DNA from: Neorhizobium sp. UBA3556
GTDB lineage: Bacteria; Pseudomonadota; Alphaproteobacteria; Rhizobiales; Rhizobiaceae
Assembly (NCBI GenBank): GCA_002376235.1
Contig: DFNX01000015.1
Span: 1-21,840 of the forward strand
Reading direction: 5' to 3'
DNA length: 21,840 nt
Both the position numbers and the translations under genes were made by a program. The notes beneath the pieces were generated by a model, which saw only the letters and a list, made by a program, of their open reading frames with translations, made no database searches and was not told where the DNA came from. Position 1 is the first letter of the stretch. Every line of letters starts with the position of its first letter. Below are positions 7,366 to 14,545 of the stretch, piece by piece.

Positions 7366-8640
7366 ATGCGCATGAAGACCAGATCGCTTCTTACGGGCCT
7401 CGCGCTCGCACTTCTTGCCTCGACGGCGGCTCATGCCGGCGATGTGCGCATCATGTGGTATTCCGATGGCATCGAAGGCGAGGTGATGAAAGACCTCGTC
7501 GGGCGTTTCATGAAGGAAAATCCCGGCATCAACGTCATTCTCGACAATGTCGCCTATAGCGTCATCAAGGAACAGCTGCCAGTGCAACTGGAAGCCGGCA
7601 ACGGCCCGGATATCGCCCGCGTCACTGCCATCAAGGAACTGTCGAAACATTGGCTGGACCTGCGTCCGCTGGTGAAGGATGCCAAATACTGGGACGACAA
7701 TTTCGGTCTGCAGGCGGACTGGATGCGCCCGGATGGCTCCAACCAGATTTCCGGCTTCATGACGCAGATCACACTGACCGGCGGTTATGCCAACAAGACC
7801 CTGTTCGATCAGGCCGGCGTGCCGATCCCGGGTCCGAAGGCGACATGGGAAGACTGGGCGGCAGCATCCAAGAAGGTGCAGGAAAGCCAGCAGGTGCCGT
7901 TCGCCATGGCGATCGACCGCTCCGGCCACCGCATCACCGCGCCGCTGCTCTCCTACGGCGCCAACTATATCGGCTCCGACGGCAAGCCGGCTCCGCTCGA
8001 CAAGGGCGCCAAGGATTACCTGACCAAATTCGTCGGCTGGGCTGAAGACGGCACGGTCAGCAAGGATGTCTGGGTCTCGGCGGCCGGCAGCACCTATCGG
8101 GCTGCAGCCGATGATTTCATCAACGGCCAGCTTGCGTTTTATTATTCCGGTTCCTGGCAGGTGGCGAACCTTGCCACCAAGATCGGCAACAATTTTGACT
8201 GGGTGGCCGTCGGCAGCCCCTGCGGCCCGGCCGCCTGCACCGGCATGCCGGGAGGTGCTGCACTCGTTGCGGTGAAATACACCAAGAACCAGAAGGACGT
8301 CGCAACCGTGATGGACTGGTTCGCGCAGGAAAAGATCGTCAAGGAATTTTCCGAGCGCACACTGTTCCTGCCCGGCCACAAGGGTGTGGTCGACAAGGGC
8401 GGTCTCGACTTCAAGTCGGACAATGAGCAGGCCAAGGCCGCGCTGAATGTGTTTGTCGGCGCCACCAAGACAACGTCGGAATCCGCACTGAAACTGCCGG
8501 GCTGGCGCTGGTCCGATACGGTGTATGCGGCGATCGTGACGCGCATCGGCCAGACGCTGGCGGGCGAGTTGAAGATCGATGATGCGTTTACGCGCATCGA
8601 CGCGGACATCGCCCAGAAGGTCAAGGACGCGGGTCAGTAA
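7366..8640 (+). CDS. Sugar ABC transporter periplasmic substrate-binding protein (MalE/UgpB type)
   Basis: The start is at 7366, directly after a strong GAGGAGGAAA site; a frame opening at 7306 would overlap the preceding gene. The product is 424 residues, normal for family 1 sugar binding proteins. A Sec signal peptide covers residues 1-24 (MRMKTRSLLTG, hydrophobic core, cleavage near AHA/G). Typical features are FMKENPGINV near the N-terminus, EAGNGPDIARV, and the hinge-region ATWEDWAAASKKV. It delivers ligand to the permeases encoded from 8844. With GH105 and KduI upstream, the ligand is probably an unsaturated uronate-containing oligosaccharide such as a rhamnogalacturonan disaccharide; this is inferred from context. 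The RIME-like repeat just downstream may stabilise its mRNA. Confidence 0.93.
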   Translation: MRMKTRSLLTGLALALLASTAAHAGDVRIMWYSDGIEGEVMKDLVGRFMKENPGINVILDNVAYSVIKEQLPVQLEAGNGPDIARVTAIKELSKHWLDLRPLVKDAKYWDDNFGLQADWMRPDGSNQISGFMTQITLTGGYANKTLFDQAGVPIPGPKATWEDWAAASKKVQESQQVPFAMAIDRSGHRITAPLLSYGANYIGSDGKPAPLDKGAKDYLTKFVGWAEDGTVSKDVWVSAAGSTYRAAADDFINGQLAFYYSGSWQVANLATKIGNNFDWVAVGSPCGPAACTGMPGGAALVAVKYTKNQKDVATVMDWFAQEKIVKEFSERTLFLPGHKGVVDKGGLDFKSDNEQAKAALNVFVGATKTTSESALKLPGWRWSDTVYAAIVTRIGQTLAGELKIDDAFTRIDADIAQKVKDAGQ

Positions 8641-8663
8641 TCGCAGCAGCTGCGGTTGATCAA

Positions 8664-8805
8664 TTGCCCCTCACTAGCCCTCTCTTCGTTCGGACGGAGA
8701 GAGGGGATGTGCCCAATTCAACGTGCAGATTGGCGGCAAGGCGCTGCCACGTTGCCCGTCTCCCCCCGGAACGGGGAAACGATGGCGGCAGCCGGATGAG
8801 GGCAA
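8664..8805. repeat. RIME-like palindromic intergenic repeat
   Basis: The element is bounded by inverted ends TTGCCCCTCA (8664-8673) and TGAGGGCAA (8797-8805). It holds one very strong hairpin at 8678-8705 (12-bp stem CCCTCTCTTCGT / ACGGAGAGAGGG with one G-U pair and a TCGG loop), a second at 8758-8780 (GTCTCCCC / GGGGAAAC, one mismatch), and an imperfect central inverted repeat (ACGTG...CACGT, 8721-8752). The size and two-palindrome mosaic match the Rhizobium-specific intergenic mosaic elements described in Rhizobiaceae. It separates the binding-protein gene from the permease genes, where such hairpins can stabilise upstream mRNA or lower downstream expression. Confidence 0.78.
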
Positions 8806-8843
8806 ACCACGAAACGCGAAGTCGGCGGGAGATCAGATAAAGC

Positions 8844-9848
8844 ATGACAACACCATCTCTCTCCAGCCTCCTGATGGCGCCCATCAACGCCGTCATGCGC
8901 GTCATCGATGCGCCGCTGCGTCGCCTGCAGAAGGCGACCGGCATTGGCGGCATGGCGGCGTTTTTCCTTGCGCCGAACATGCTGATCTTCGGCATCTTCG
9001 TGCTGCTGCCTCTGGTCATCAACTTCGTCTACTCGATGACCGGCGGCACCGCCTTTTTCCTCTCCGAACGCGACTTTATCGGTGGGGCACAATATTCGCG
9101 CCTGTTCGAGTGCCAGAACTATCTCGATCCGATGTCGTGCCAGGAGGATGCCTTCTGGACAGCCGTCGGCAACACCTTCTGGTTCGTCGTCCTGCAGGTC
9201 TCGCTGATGATCCTGACGGCGTTAATCACGGCGCTCATTCTCAATCGCGAGCTTGCTGCCCGGTCCTTCTGGCGTGCGGTGTTCTTCTTTCCGGTGCTTC
9301 TGTCGCCGGTGGTTGTCGGCCTGATCTGGAAATGGATACTGCAACGTCAGGGCCTGCTCAATTTCGGCCTCTACCAGTTCGGCATGGACCCCTATACATG
9401 GCTGACCGACCGCGACTGGACTTTTGCCGCGACCATCGGGGTTTCGATCTGGGCGCATATGGGCTTTTACGCGCTGATCATTCTGGCCGGCCTTCAGGCG
9501 ATCCCGAAAGATCTCTACGAGGCCGCGGAAATGGACGGCACAAGACCGGCCCGTGTTTTCTGGCGTATCACCTTGCCGTTGCTGGCGCCGAACCTGTTGG
9601 TCGTCGTGGTGCTGGCGCTGATCAAGTCGGTTCAGGTGTTCGATGAAATCTACGTGCTGACCGGCGGCGGACCGGGCACCAGCACGCTGTTCCTGACGCA
9701 ATATATCTATGAAACCGGCTTTGCCTCGGCGCTTCGCAATCCGGGTCTGGCGGCTGCCGCCTCGATCCTGATGGGTGGTGTGCTGGTGGTGCTGACGCTG
9801 ATCCAGCTCGGCATCGGCAAGCGCGGCGAAAACAAGGGGAAACGCTGA
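8844..9848 (+). CDS. Sugar ABC transporter permease, MalF type
   Basis: The product is a 334-residue inner-membrane protein with about six hydrophobic segments, the first near residues 37-62 (MAAFFLAPNMLIFGIFVLLPL). The cytoplasmic EAA loop that contacts the ATPase is clear: LYEAAEMDGTRPARVFWRITLPLL (about 225-247). The segment between the first two membrane spans is longer than a minimal loop and holds two Cys (90, 99). The start at 8844 has GGGAG about ten or more bases upstream, a weak spacing; an ATG at 8874 is an alternative. Its stop overlaps the next permease start (TGATG), implying coupled synthesis. It forms the translocation channel with the MalG-type partner. Confidence 0.92.
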   Translation: MTTPSLSSLLMAPINAVMRVIDAPLRRLQKATGIGGMAAFFLAPNMLIFGIFVLLPLVINFVYSMTGGTAFFLSERDFIGGAQYSRLFECQNYLDPMSCQEDAFWTAVGNTFWFVVLQVSLMILTALITALILNRELAARSFWRAVFFFPVLLSPVVVGLIWKWILQRQGLLNFGLYQFGMDPYTWLTDRDWTFAATIGVSIWAHMGFYALIILAGLQAIPKDLYEAAEMDGTRPARVFWRITLPLLAPNLLVVVVLALIKSVQVFDEIYVLTGGGPGTSTLFLTQYIYETGFASALRNPGLAAAASILMGGVLVVLTLIQLGIGKRGENKGKR

Positions 9849-10912
9849 TGGGAAAGGTCGCGCATTTCATCCTGCGCCGGCGAGGCACCCATGGGAGCGG
9901 CAAGGGCTGGCACTGGACCGATGTGTTTACATGGGTCTGGCTGATCGGCGGGCTGATCATCATGTTCGGACCGGCTGTGTGGCTGATGTTTTCCTCGCTG
10001 AAGACACCGGCGGCACTCGCCGAATTCCCGCCGACGATCCTGCCCTATGTCACCAGCCAGGCGACGGTCGAAGGTTATGACAAGCCGTTGATGCTCTACG
10101 ATGCCAGGATGCCGGACGGTTCGACGCGGGTTCTTGCCGAAGTGCGGCGCATCGGGCTGGTGGCGCAGATGGTCGATCCGAAGGCGCCCGGCGAAATCGT
10201 CAAGGTCAATATCAACGACCGCACGCCGGTGCGAACCATGTCGTTTGCCACCAACAACTATACCGAACCCTTCGTGCATTTCGATTTCCTGCGTTATCTC
10301 TGGAACTCGGTTTTCGTCACGGTCGTGGCGACGGTGATCACGCTGGTGGTCAATTCCATGGCGGCATTCGCGCTGTCGAAATACGAGTTCAAGGGCCGTT
10401 CGCTCGCCATGCTGGTCATCCTCGCGACGCTGATGGTGCCGCTCTCGGTGATCATGGTGCCGCTTTATTCGATCATCTCGTCGCTTGGCCTGTTCAACAG
10501 CCTCTGGGGGGTGATCCTGCCGACGGTGGCGACACCGACCGGCGTGTTCATCCTGCGGCAATATATGCTGACCATTCCCGACGAATTGCTCGATGCAGCG
10601 CGCATGGACAAGGCGTCGGAATGGCAGATTTATTGGCGCATCGTGTTGCCGCTCACGGCGCCTGCGCTGGCGGTGCTGGCGATCTTTTCGGTCGTCTGGC
10701 GCTGGAACGATTTTCTGTGGCCGCTGATCGTGCTGTCGCGGCGTGAGCTTTACACATTGCAGGTGGGGCTGAGCATCTATTCCGGCGAACTCAATGTGCA
10801 ATGGCACTTCATCCTGGCGATGACCGTCGTCACCATGATCCCGGTCGTGCTGGTCTTCATTTTCCTGCAGCGTTTCATCACCACCGGCATTGCCGGCACC
10901 GGCCTGAAGTAA
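9848..10912 (+). CDS. Sugar ABC transporter permease, MalG type, with enlarged periplasmic loop
   Basis: The product is 354 residues, whereas ordinary MalG/LacG-type permeases are about 275-300. The extra length lies between the first membrane segment (about 28-50) and the second (about 151-175): residues about 60-140 are hydrophilic and probably beta-rich (YDARMPDGSTRVLAEVRRIG...EIVKVNINDRTPV) and face the periplasm. The EAA loop is LLDAARMDKASEWQIYWRIVLPL. The gene starts on the TGATG overlap with the MalF-type permease. The ATPase gene follows nine bases downstream. The extra loop may help dock the binding protein; this is inference. Confidence 0.92.
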   Translation: MGKVAHFILRRRGTHGSGKGWHWTDVFTWVWLIGGLIIMFGPAVWLMFSSLKTPAALAEFPPTILPYVTSQATVEGYDKPLMLYDARMPDGSTRVLAEVRRIGLVAQMVDPKAPGEIVKVNINDRTPVRTMSFATNNYTEPFVHFDFLRYLWNSVFVTVVATVITLVVNSMAAFALSKYEFKGRSLAMLVILATLMVPLSVIMVPLYSIISSLGLFNSLWGVILPTVATPTGVFILRQYMLTIPDELLDAARMDKASEWQIYWRIVLPLTAPALAVLAIFSVVWRWNDFLWPLIVLSRRELYTLQVGLSIYSGELNVQWHFILAMTVVTMIPVVLVFIFLQRFITTGIAGTGLK

Positions 10913-10921
10913 GGGACACCG

Positions 10922-12019
10922 ATGGGCGAAATCAAACTCACCGACGTCAAGAAATCGTTTGGCGCTCTCGCTGTCCTGAAAGACATCGACCTGCATATCA
11001 AGGATGGCGAATTCGTCGTGTTCGTTGGCCCGTCCGGCTGCGGGAAATCGACCCTTCTGCGTACTATTGCCGGTCTGGAAAAGGTTTCCAGCGGTCAGAT
11101 CGAGATTGATGGCAAACGCGTCAACGAGGTCACGGCGGCGGATCGCGGCCTTGCCATGGTGTTTCAGTCTTATGCGCTCTACCCGCATATGAGCGTGCGC
11201 CAGAACCTCGCTTTCGGTTTGGAAAATTCCAACATGCCGAAGGCGGAAATCATCGAGCGCATCAACGAAGCGGCACGCATGCTGGAGATTGACGCCTATA
11301 TGGACCGTCGTCCCGGGCAGCTTTCCGGTGGCCAGCGGCAGCGTGTCGCCATCGGTCGCGCCATCGTGCGCCGTCCGACGGCCTTTCTGCTGGATGAGCC
11401 GCTCTCCAACCTCGATGCCGAACTGCGTGTTTCGACCCGCGCCGAACTGGCGGCGCTGCACGCGCGCTTGGGTTCGACGATGATTTACGTCACCCACGAT
11501 CAGGTCGAGGCGATGACCCTTGCGCATCGCATCGTCGTGATGCGTGCGGGAAAAATCGAGCAGGTCGGCACGCCGCTTGAGCTTTACAATGAGCCGGCCA
11601 ACCGGTTCGTGGCGGGCTTTATCGGCGCGCCGCACATGAACTTTTTGAAGGCCGATGTGCTTGCTGTCTCTGCCGGTTCCGCGACGCTGTCATTCGCCGG
11701 CGGTTATCGAGCGGATCTCAAGATCGGGCAGGCAAAATTGCATGTCGGCGACACGGTGACGGTGGGTGTGCGGCCGCAGCATCTGATTGTCAGCAGCGAT
11801 CCGCAGCAACCGGCGGCAAAACTCTATCTGGTCGAAGCGCTGGGGTCCGAAACCGTCGTGCATGGCGATATCGGCGGCGAAAAGCTGCTGGCGGTTCTGC
11901 CGGGTCAACAGACGTTGAATGCGGGTGACACGGTGCATTTCGACCTGTCGAAACCGGTCCTGCATGTGTTCGACGACAATGGCCACCGCCTGTTTACCCA
12001 TCCGGGGCAGATGGCCTGA
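10922..12019 (+). CDS. Sugar ABC transporter ATP-binding protein (UgpC/MsmK/MalK type)
   Basis: The product is 365 residues with all ATPase motifs: Walker A GPSGCGKST (36-44), Q-loop Gln82, signature LSGGQ (134-138), Walker B AFLLDEP (154-160, catalytic Glu159) and switch His192. Residues after about 235 form the OB/TOBE regulatory domain of MalK-type subunits (VTVGVRPQHLIV). It starts with AAGGGA upstream, nine bases after the permease. It powers import through the two permeases and is the last gene of the operon. The next genes run in the opposite direction. Confidence 0.95.
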   Translation: MGEIKLTDVKKSFGALAVLKDIDLHIKDGEFVVFVGPSGCGKSTLLRTIAGLEKVSSGQIEIDGKRVNEVTAADRGLAMVFQSYALYPHMSVRQNLAFGLENSNMPKAEIIERINEAARMLEIDAYMDRRPGQLSGGQRQRVAIGRAIVRRPTAFLLDEPLSNLDAELRVSTRAELAALHARLGSTMIYVTHDQVEAMTLAHRIVVMRAGKIEQVGTPLELYNEPANRFVAGFIGAPHMNFLKADVLAVSAGSATLSFAGGYRADLKIGQAKLHVGDTVTVGVRPQHLIVSSDPQQPAAKLYLVEALGSETVVHGDIGGEKLLAVLPGQQTLNAGDTVHFDLSKPVLHVFDDNGHRLFTHPGQMA

Positions 12020-12044
12020 TGCTGTCGCAGCCCGCAGGGCAAGA

Positions 12045-12575
12045 TCAGGCTGTTCGGGTGAAATGCCCGAACATGCCGCGCGCGAAGCAGAGCGGCTCCC
12101 CCTCGCGGTCGGTGGATTGCAACACTTCGCCGATGATGATCGTATGATCGCCCGCGTCATGTGCCGCCGTGCGATGGCAATCGAACCGGACGAGAACCTG
12201 CGGCAGGATCGGGACGCCGTTTTTTGACAGTGACCATGGCATGGCGTCGAAACCGCTGCCCCCGCGCGAAAACGCCGAGCAGAGATGGGCCTGTTGTGCC
12301 GCAAGAACGTGGACGGCAAAATGGTCGGCCTGCAGGAACAGGGGATGTTTGGAAGCGCTTTTCGCCGGTGACCACATCACCAGCGGCGGATCGAGCGAGA
12401 TCGACGCGAAGCTGTTGACCGTCATGCCGATCGGCACGTCGCCTGCCATCGCCGTCACCACCGTGACACCGGTGGCAAAGCCGCCCAGCGCATGCCGATA
12501 GGCGCGCTGGTTCGAGGCATCGGGAACAAGCACGGTTTCAACAGGACCTGTTTTTGTGGTGAAGGCCATGTTCAT
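12045..12575 (-). CDS. Flavin reductase-like protein (FMN reductase component of a two-component monooxygenase)
   Basis: The product is 176 residues, the usual size for HpaC/SsuE-functional-analogue/SmoA-type flavin reductases of the flavin_reduct domain family. Signature stretches are YRHALGGFATGVTVVTA, GMTVNSFASISLDPPLVMWSPAK and FAVHVLAAQQ. The family reduces FMN with NAD(P)H and passes FMNH2 to a partner monooxygenase. The start at 12575 has GGAG seven bases upstream and overlaps the stop of the LLM monooxygenase gene (ATGA), strong support for a partner relationship. The gene converges on the ABC ATPase gene, leaving only 25 bases between stop codons. Confidence 0.9.
   Translation of the reverse strand: MNMAFTTKTGPVETVLVPDASNQRAYRHALGGFATGVTVVTAMAGDVPIGMTVNSFASISLDPPLVMWSPAKSASKHPLFLQADHFAVHVLAAQQAHLCSAFSRGGSGFDAMPWSLSKNGVPILPQVLVRFDCHRTAAHDAGDHTIIIGEVLQSTDREGEPLCFARGMFGHFTRTA
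12051..12073. terminator. Hairpin between convergent operons, possible terminator
   Basis: A perfect 8-bp stem (TGTTCGGG / CCCGAACA) encloses a 7-base loop, 32 bases after the ATPase stop. It lies within the last codons of the convergent flavin reductase gene. There is no T-run on either side, so intrinsic termination is uncertain. It may act as a 3' stabiliser or barrier. Confidence 0.35.
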
Positions 12576-13729
12576 CGGCGTTCTCCGGTGCCGAGGGGCG
12601 TCGCCGGGGTTTCTTTTGGAACCCGGCCATATGCGTGTGGCAATGAACAGGTCTTCAGTTGTGGCAGCACCTTTCTTCCAAAATGCTCAGCCTCATCCAG
12701 ATGTGGGTAGCCGGAAAAGATGAAGGCGCGAATGCCCATCTTTCGATAGGCCTCGATCTCCGACAGCACCTGATCGGTGGAGCCGACGATGGCAGCCCCG
12801 CAGCCGGACCGGGCGCGGCCGATACCTGTCCAGAGGTGGCGCTCGACATAGCCGAACTGGTCTGCCAGTTCGCGGGCGCGCGCTTGATGCGACACGCCGA
12901 GCGAAATGCTGTCATGCGCCCGCTCACGGATCAGTTTTCCGTATTCATCATCGAGTTTCGAAACGAGATGGTCTGCGTATTCCCGGGCTTCCTGTTCGGT
13001 ATCGCGCACGACCATGTGCACGCGAAGTCCGTAATCCAGCACCCGTCCATGTGCCTGCGCGCGGGCATGCACAGCGCGCATGCGTTCCGCCAACTGCTCC
13101 TTCGGCTCCGGCCACATCAGGTAGACGTCGCATTGTTCGCCGCAGAGTTCCAGCGCATCGGGTGAATAACCGCCGAAATAGAGCAACGGCCCGCCATTCT
13201 GCTGGTAGGGGCGAGCGGGTTCGGAGGAAACGCCCTTGAACTGGTAGATTTCGCCGTCGTGGTCGATCGTGTCGCGCGTCCAGGTCTGCCGCAGGATTTG
13301 CACGACCTCATGGCTGCGGCGGTAACGATAGGCGCTGTCGGCCACTTCGCCCGGAAAATCCGAGCTGATGACATTGAGCGTCAACCGGCCCTTCAGCATG
13401 TGGTCGAGCGTGGCGACGGTGCGCGCCAGCATGATCGGCTGCATTTCACCGCAGCGGATGGCCGCCAGCATGTTTATACGCTCGGTGATCGGCGCGCAGG
13501 CGGCGACAAAACTCAGCGTGTCCTGTCCGACCTGATAGGAGGACGGGCAGAGGATGTTGCGAAAACCCAGTGTTTCCGCCTTTTTCACGATATCGGAACA
13601 GTGTTCGAAGCTGGAGCGCAAGGCGCCGTCGGGCACGCCCAGAAAGGCGTAGTCATCCGAGCAGAGCGCGGAAAACCATGAGATTTCGAGAGCCTCAAGA
13701 TCGGCGGATCGAACGGGCACAACGGTCAT
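12572..13729 (-). CDS. LLM-class FMNH2-dependent monooxygenase, SsuD/SmoC-like
   Basis: The 385-residue protein aligns by eye along its whole length with alkanesulfonate monooxygenase SsuD (about 381): PLLYFGG, EQCDVYLMWPEP, LDYGLRVHMVVRDT, LWTGIGRARSG, FSGYPHLDEAEHFG. Residues matching the SsuD active-site Arg226, His228, Arg297, Tyr331 and His333 (recalled numbering) are present as R236, H238, R307, Y341 and H343. No Cys aligns with SsuD Cys54; Gly or Ser is there instead. The family cleaves C-S bonds of sulfonates with O2 and FMNH2, releasing sulfite; SmoC does this to sulfoquinovose. The start at 13729 follows GGAGGAG; an earlier ATG (13771) would extend into the operator. It overlaps the flavin reductase gene. 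The substrate is unknown: sulfo-sugar is plausible, another sulfonate possible. Confidence 0.87.
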   Translation of the reverse strand: MTVVPVRSADLEALEISWFSALCSDDYAFLGVPDGALRSSFEHCSDIVKKAETLGFRNILCPSSYQVGQDTLSFVAACAPITERINMLAAIRCGEMQPIMLARTVATLDHMLKGRLTLNVISSDFPGEVADSAYRYRRSHEVVQILRQTWTRDTIDHDGEIYQFKGVSSEPARPYQQNGGPLLYFGGYSPDALELCGEQCDVYLMWPEPKEQLAERMRAVHARAQAHGRVLDYGLRVHMVVRDTEQEAREYADHLVSKLDDEYGKLIRERAHDSISLGVSHQARARELADQFGYVERHLWTGIGRARSGCGAAIVGSTDQVLSEIEAYRKMGIRAFIFSGYPHLDEAEHFGRKVLPQLKTCSLPHAYGRVPKETPATPLGTGERR

Positions 13730-13775
13730 CGGAATTCTCCTCCCCCGAGACGATTGCCTGTTGCGTACCATCGCG

Positions 13776-13802
13776 ATTGATGTAAATCAATAGTGTATCA
13801 AT
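13776..13802. promoter_or_regulatory. Candidate GntR operator: inverted plus direct ATTGAT/ATCAAT repeats
   Basis: ATTGAT-GTAA-ATCAAT (13776-13791) is a perfect inverted repeat. A third ATCAAT (13797-13802) follows exactly 11 bases after the second, one helical turn. The cluster lies in the 98-base region between the divergent monooxygenase and GntR genes, 26 bases upstream of the GntR start. It is the obvious site for the adjacent GntR regulator. Confidence 0.6.
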
Positions 13803-13827
13803 TTGGCTGCGCGTGATGGGAGAGGGC

Positions 13828-14532
13828 ATGCAGCAGACATCCGGCAGCCTGCCGATCTATCTGCAGATCACCGAGCTTCTGATCCGCGACATCGCCAGCG
13901 GCCGGCTGATCGACGGCGAAAAGCTGCCGCCGGAACGGGAGATGTCGGAACGGCTTGGCATTGCCACCGGCACATTGCGCAAGGCGCTGTCGGAGCTGCA
14001 ATCGCGCGGCATGCTGGAGCGGGTGCAGGGGTCGGGCAATTACGTGCGGGCCGTCAGTGATCCGAAAAGCGTCTATGCGATGTTCCGGCTGGAACTGTTG
14101 GAGGGCGGAGGCCTGCCGACGGCCGAGGTGCTGGATGTGCGCCGTTTGCCCAAGCCGGCAGCTTTCCCCGCGTTCGGAACATCAGCCGAGGGGCACCGTA
14201 TTCGCCGCATTCGCCGTCTGTCCGGCAAGGTGGCGGCGCTGGAGGAAATCTGGCTTGATGGTGATTACGTCGATGTGATCGCGCCGGCAGATCTGTCTGA
14301 ATCCCTTTACCTCTATTACCGCACGCGGCTCGGTCTGTGGATCGCGCGGGCGGAGGACCGGATCGGGCTCGATACGGTGCCCGATTGGGCGCCGGAAATC
14401 TTTGGACGTCGTGCGGGAGAGCCGGGGGTGCAGGTGTTGCGCATCAGCGAAGCGCAGGATGGCAAACGGGCGGAGGTTTCGCGCACATGGATCGACCATT
14501 CGGTCGCTCACTACGTGTCGAGGTTGAAATAG
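13828..14532 (+). CDS. GntR-family regulator with UTRA-like domain
   Basis: The start is placed at 13828 (MQQTSGSLPIYLQITELL) because GGGAGAGGG lies just upstream; GTG/ATG at 13813/13816 would overlap that site. The product is 234 residues. The winged helix-turn-helix covers about 9-70 (PIYLQITELLIRDIASG, LPPEREMSERLGIATGTLRKALSELQSRGML). A UTRA-type domain spans about 85-230 (HRIRRIRRLSGKVAALEEIWLDGDY; VLRISEAQDGKRAEVSRTWIDH). It is divergent from the LLM monooxygenase/flavin reductase pair and is followed after 13 bases by a Gfo/Idh/MocA dehydrogenase. It probably regulates both transcripts through the repeat cluster upstream. Ligand unknown. Confidence 0.9.
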   Translation: MQQTSGSLPIYLQITELLIRDIASGRLIDGEKLPPEREMSERLGIATGTLRKALSELQSRGMLERVQGSGNYVRAVSDPKSVYAMFRLELLEGGGLPTAEVLDVRRLPKPAAFPAFGTSAEGHRIRRIRRLSGKVAALEEIWLDGDYVDVIAPADLSESLYLYYRTRLGLWIARAEDRIGLDTVPDWAPEIFGRRAGEPGVQVLRISEAQDGKRAEVSRTWIDHSVAHYVSRLK

Positions 14533-14545
14533 GGATGGAGGGAAG

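Noticed and set aside
7189..8379. 396-codon minus-strand frame opposite the binding-protein gene
   Set aside because: Antisense to a gene with a signal peptide and family motifs; its composition is low-complexity and unlike a protein.
8678..8705. Strong hairpin read as a transcription terminator after the binding-protein gene
   Set aside because: No T-run follows, and it is one part of a larger RIME-like mosaic within an operon whose permeases need read-through.
9707..11635. 642-codon open frame on the minus strand opposite the ABC permease and ATPase genes
   Set aside because: It is His/Arg/Asp-rich with no domain resemblance and lies antisense to three well-supported genes. Such frames are common in high-GC DNA.
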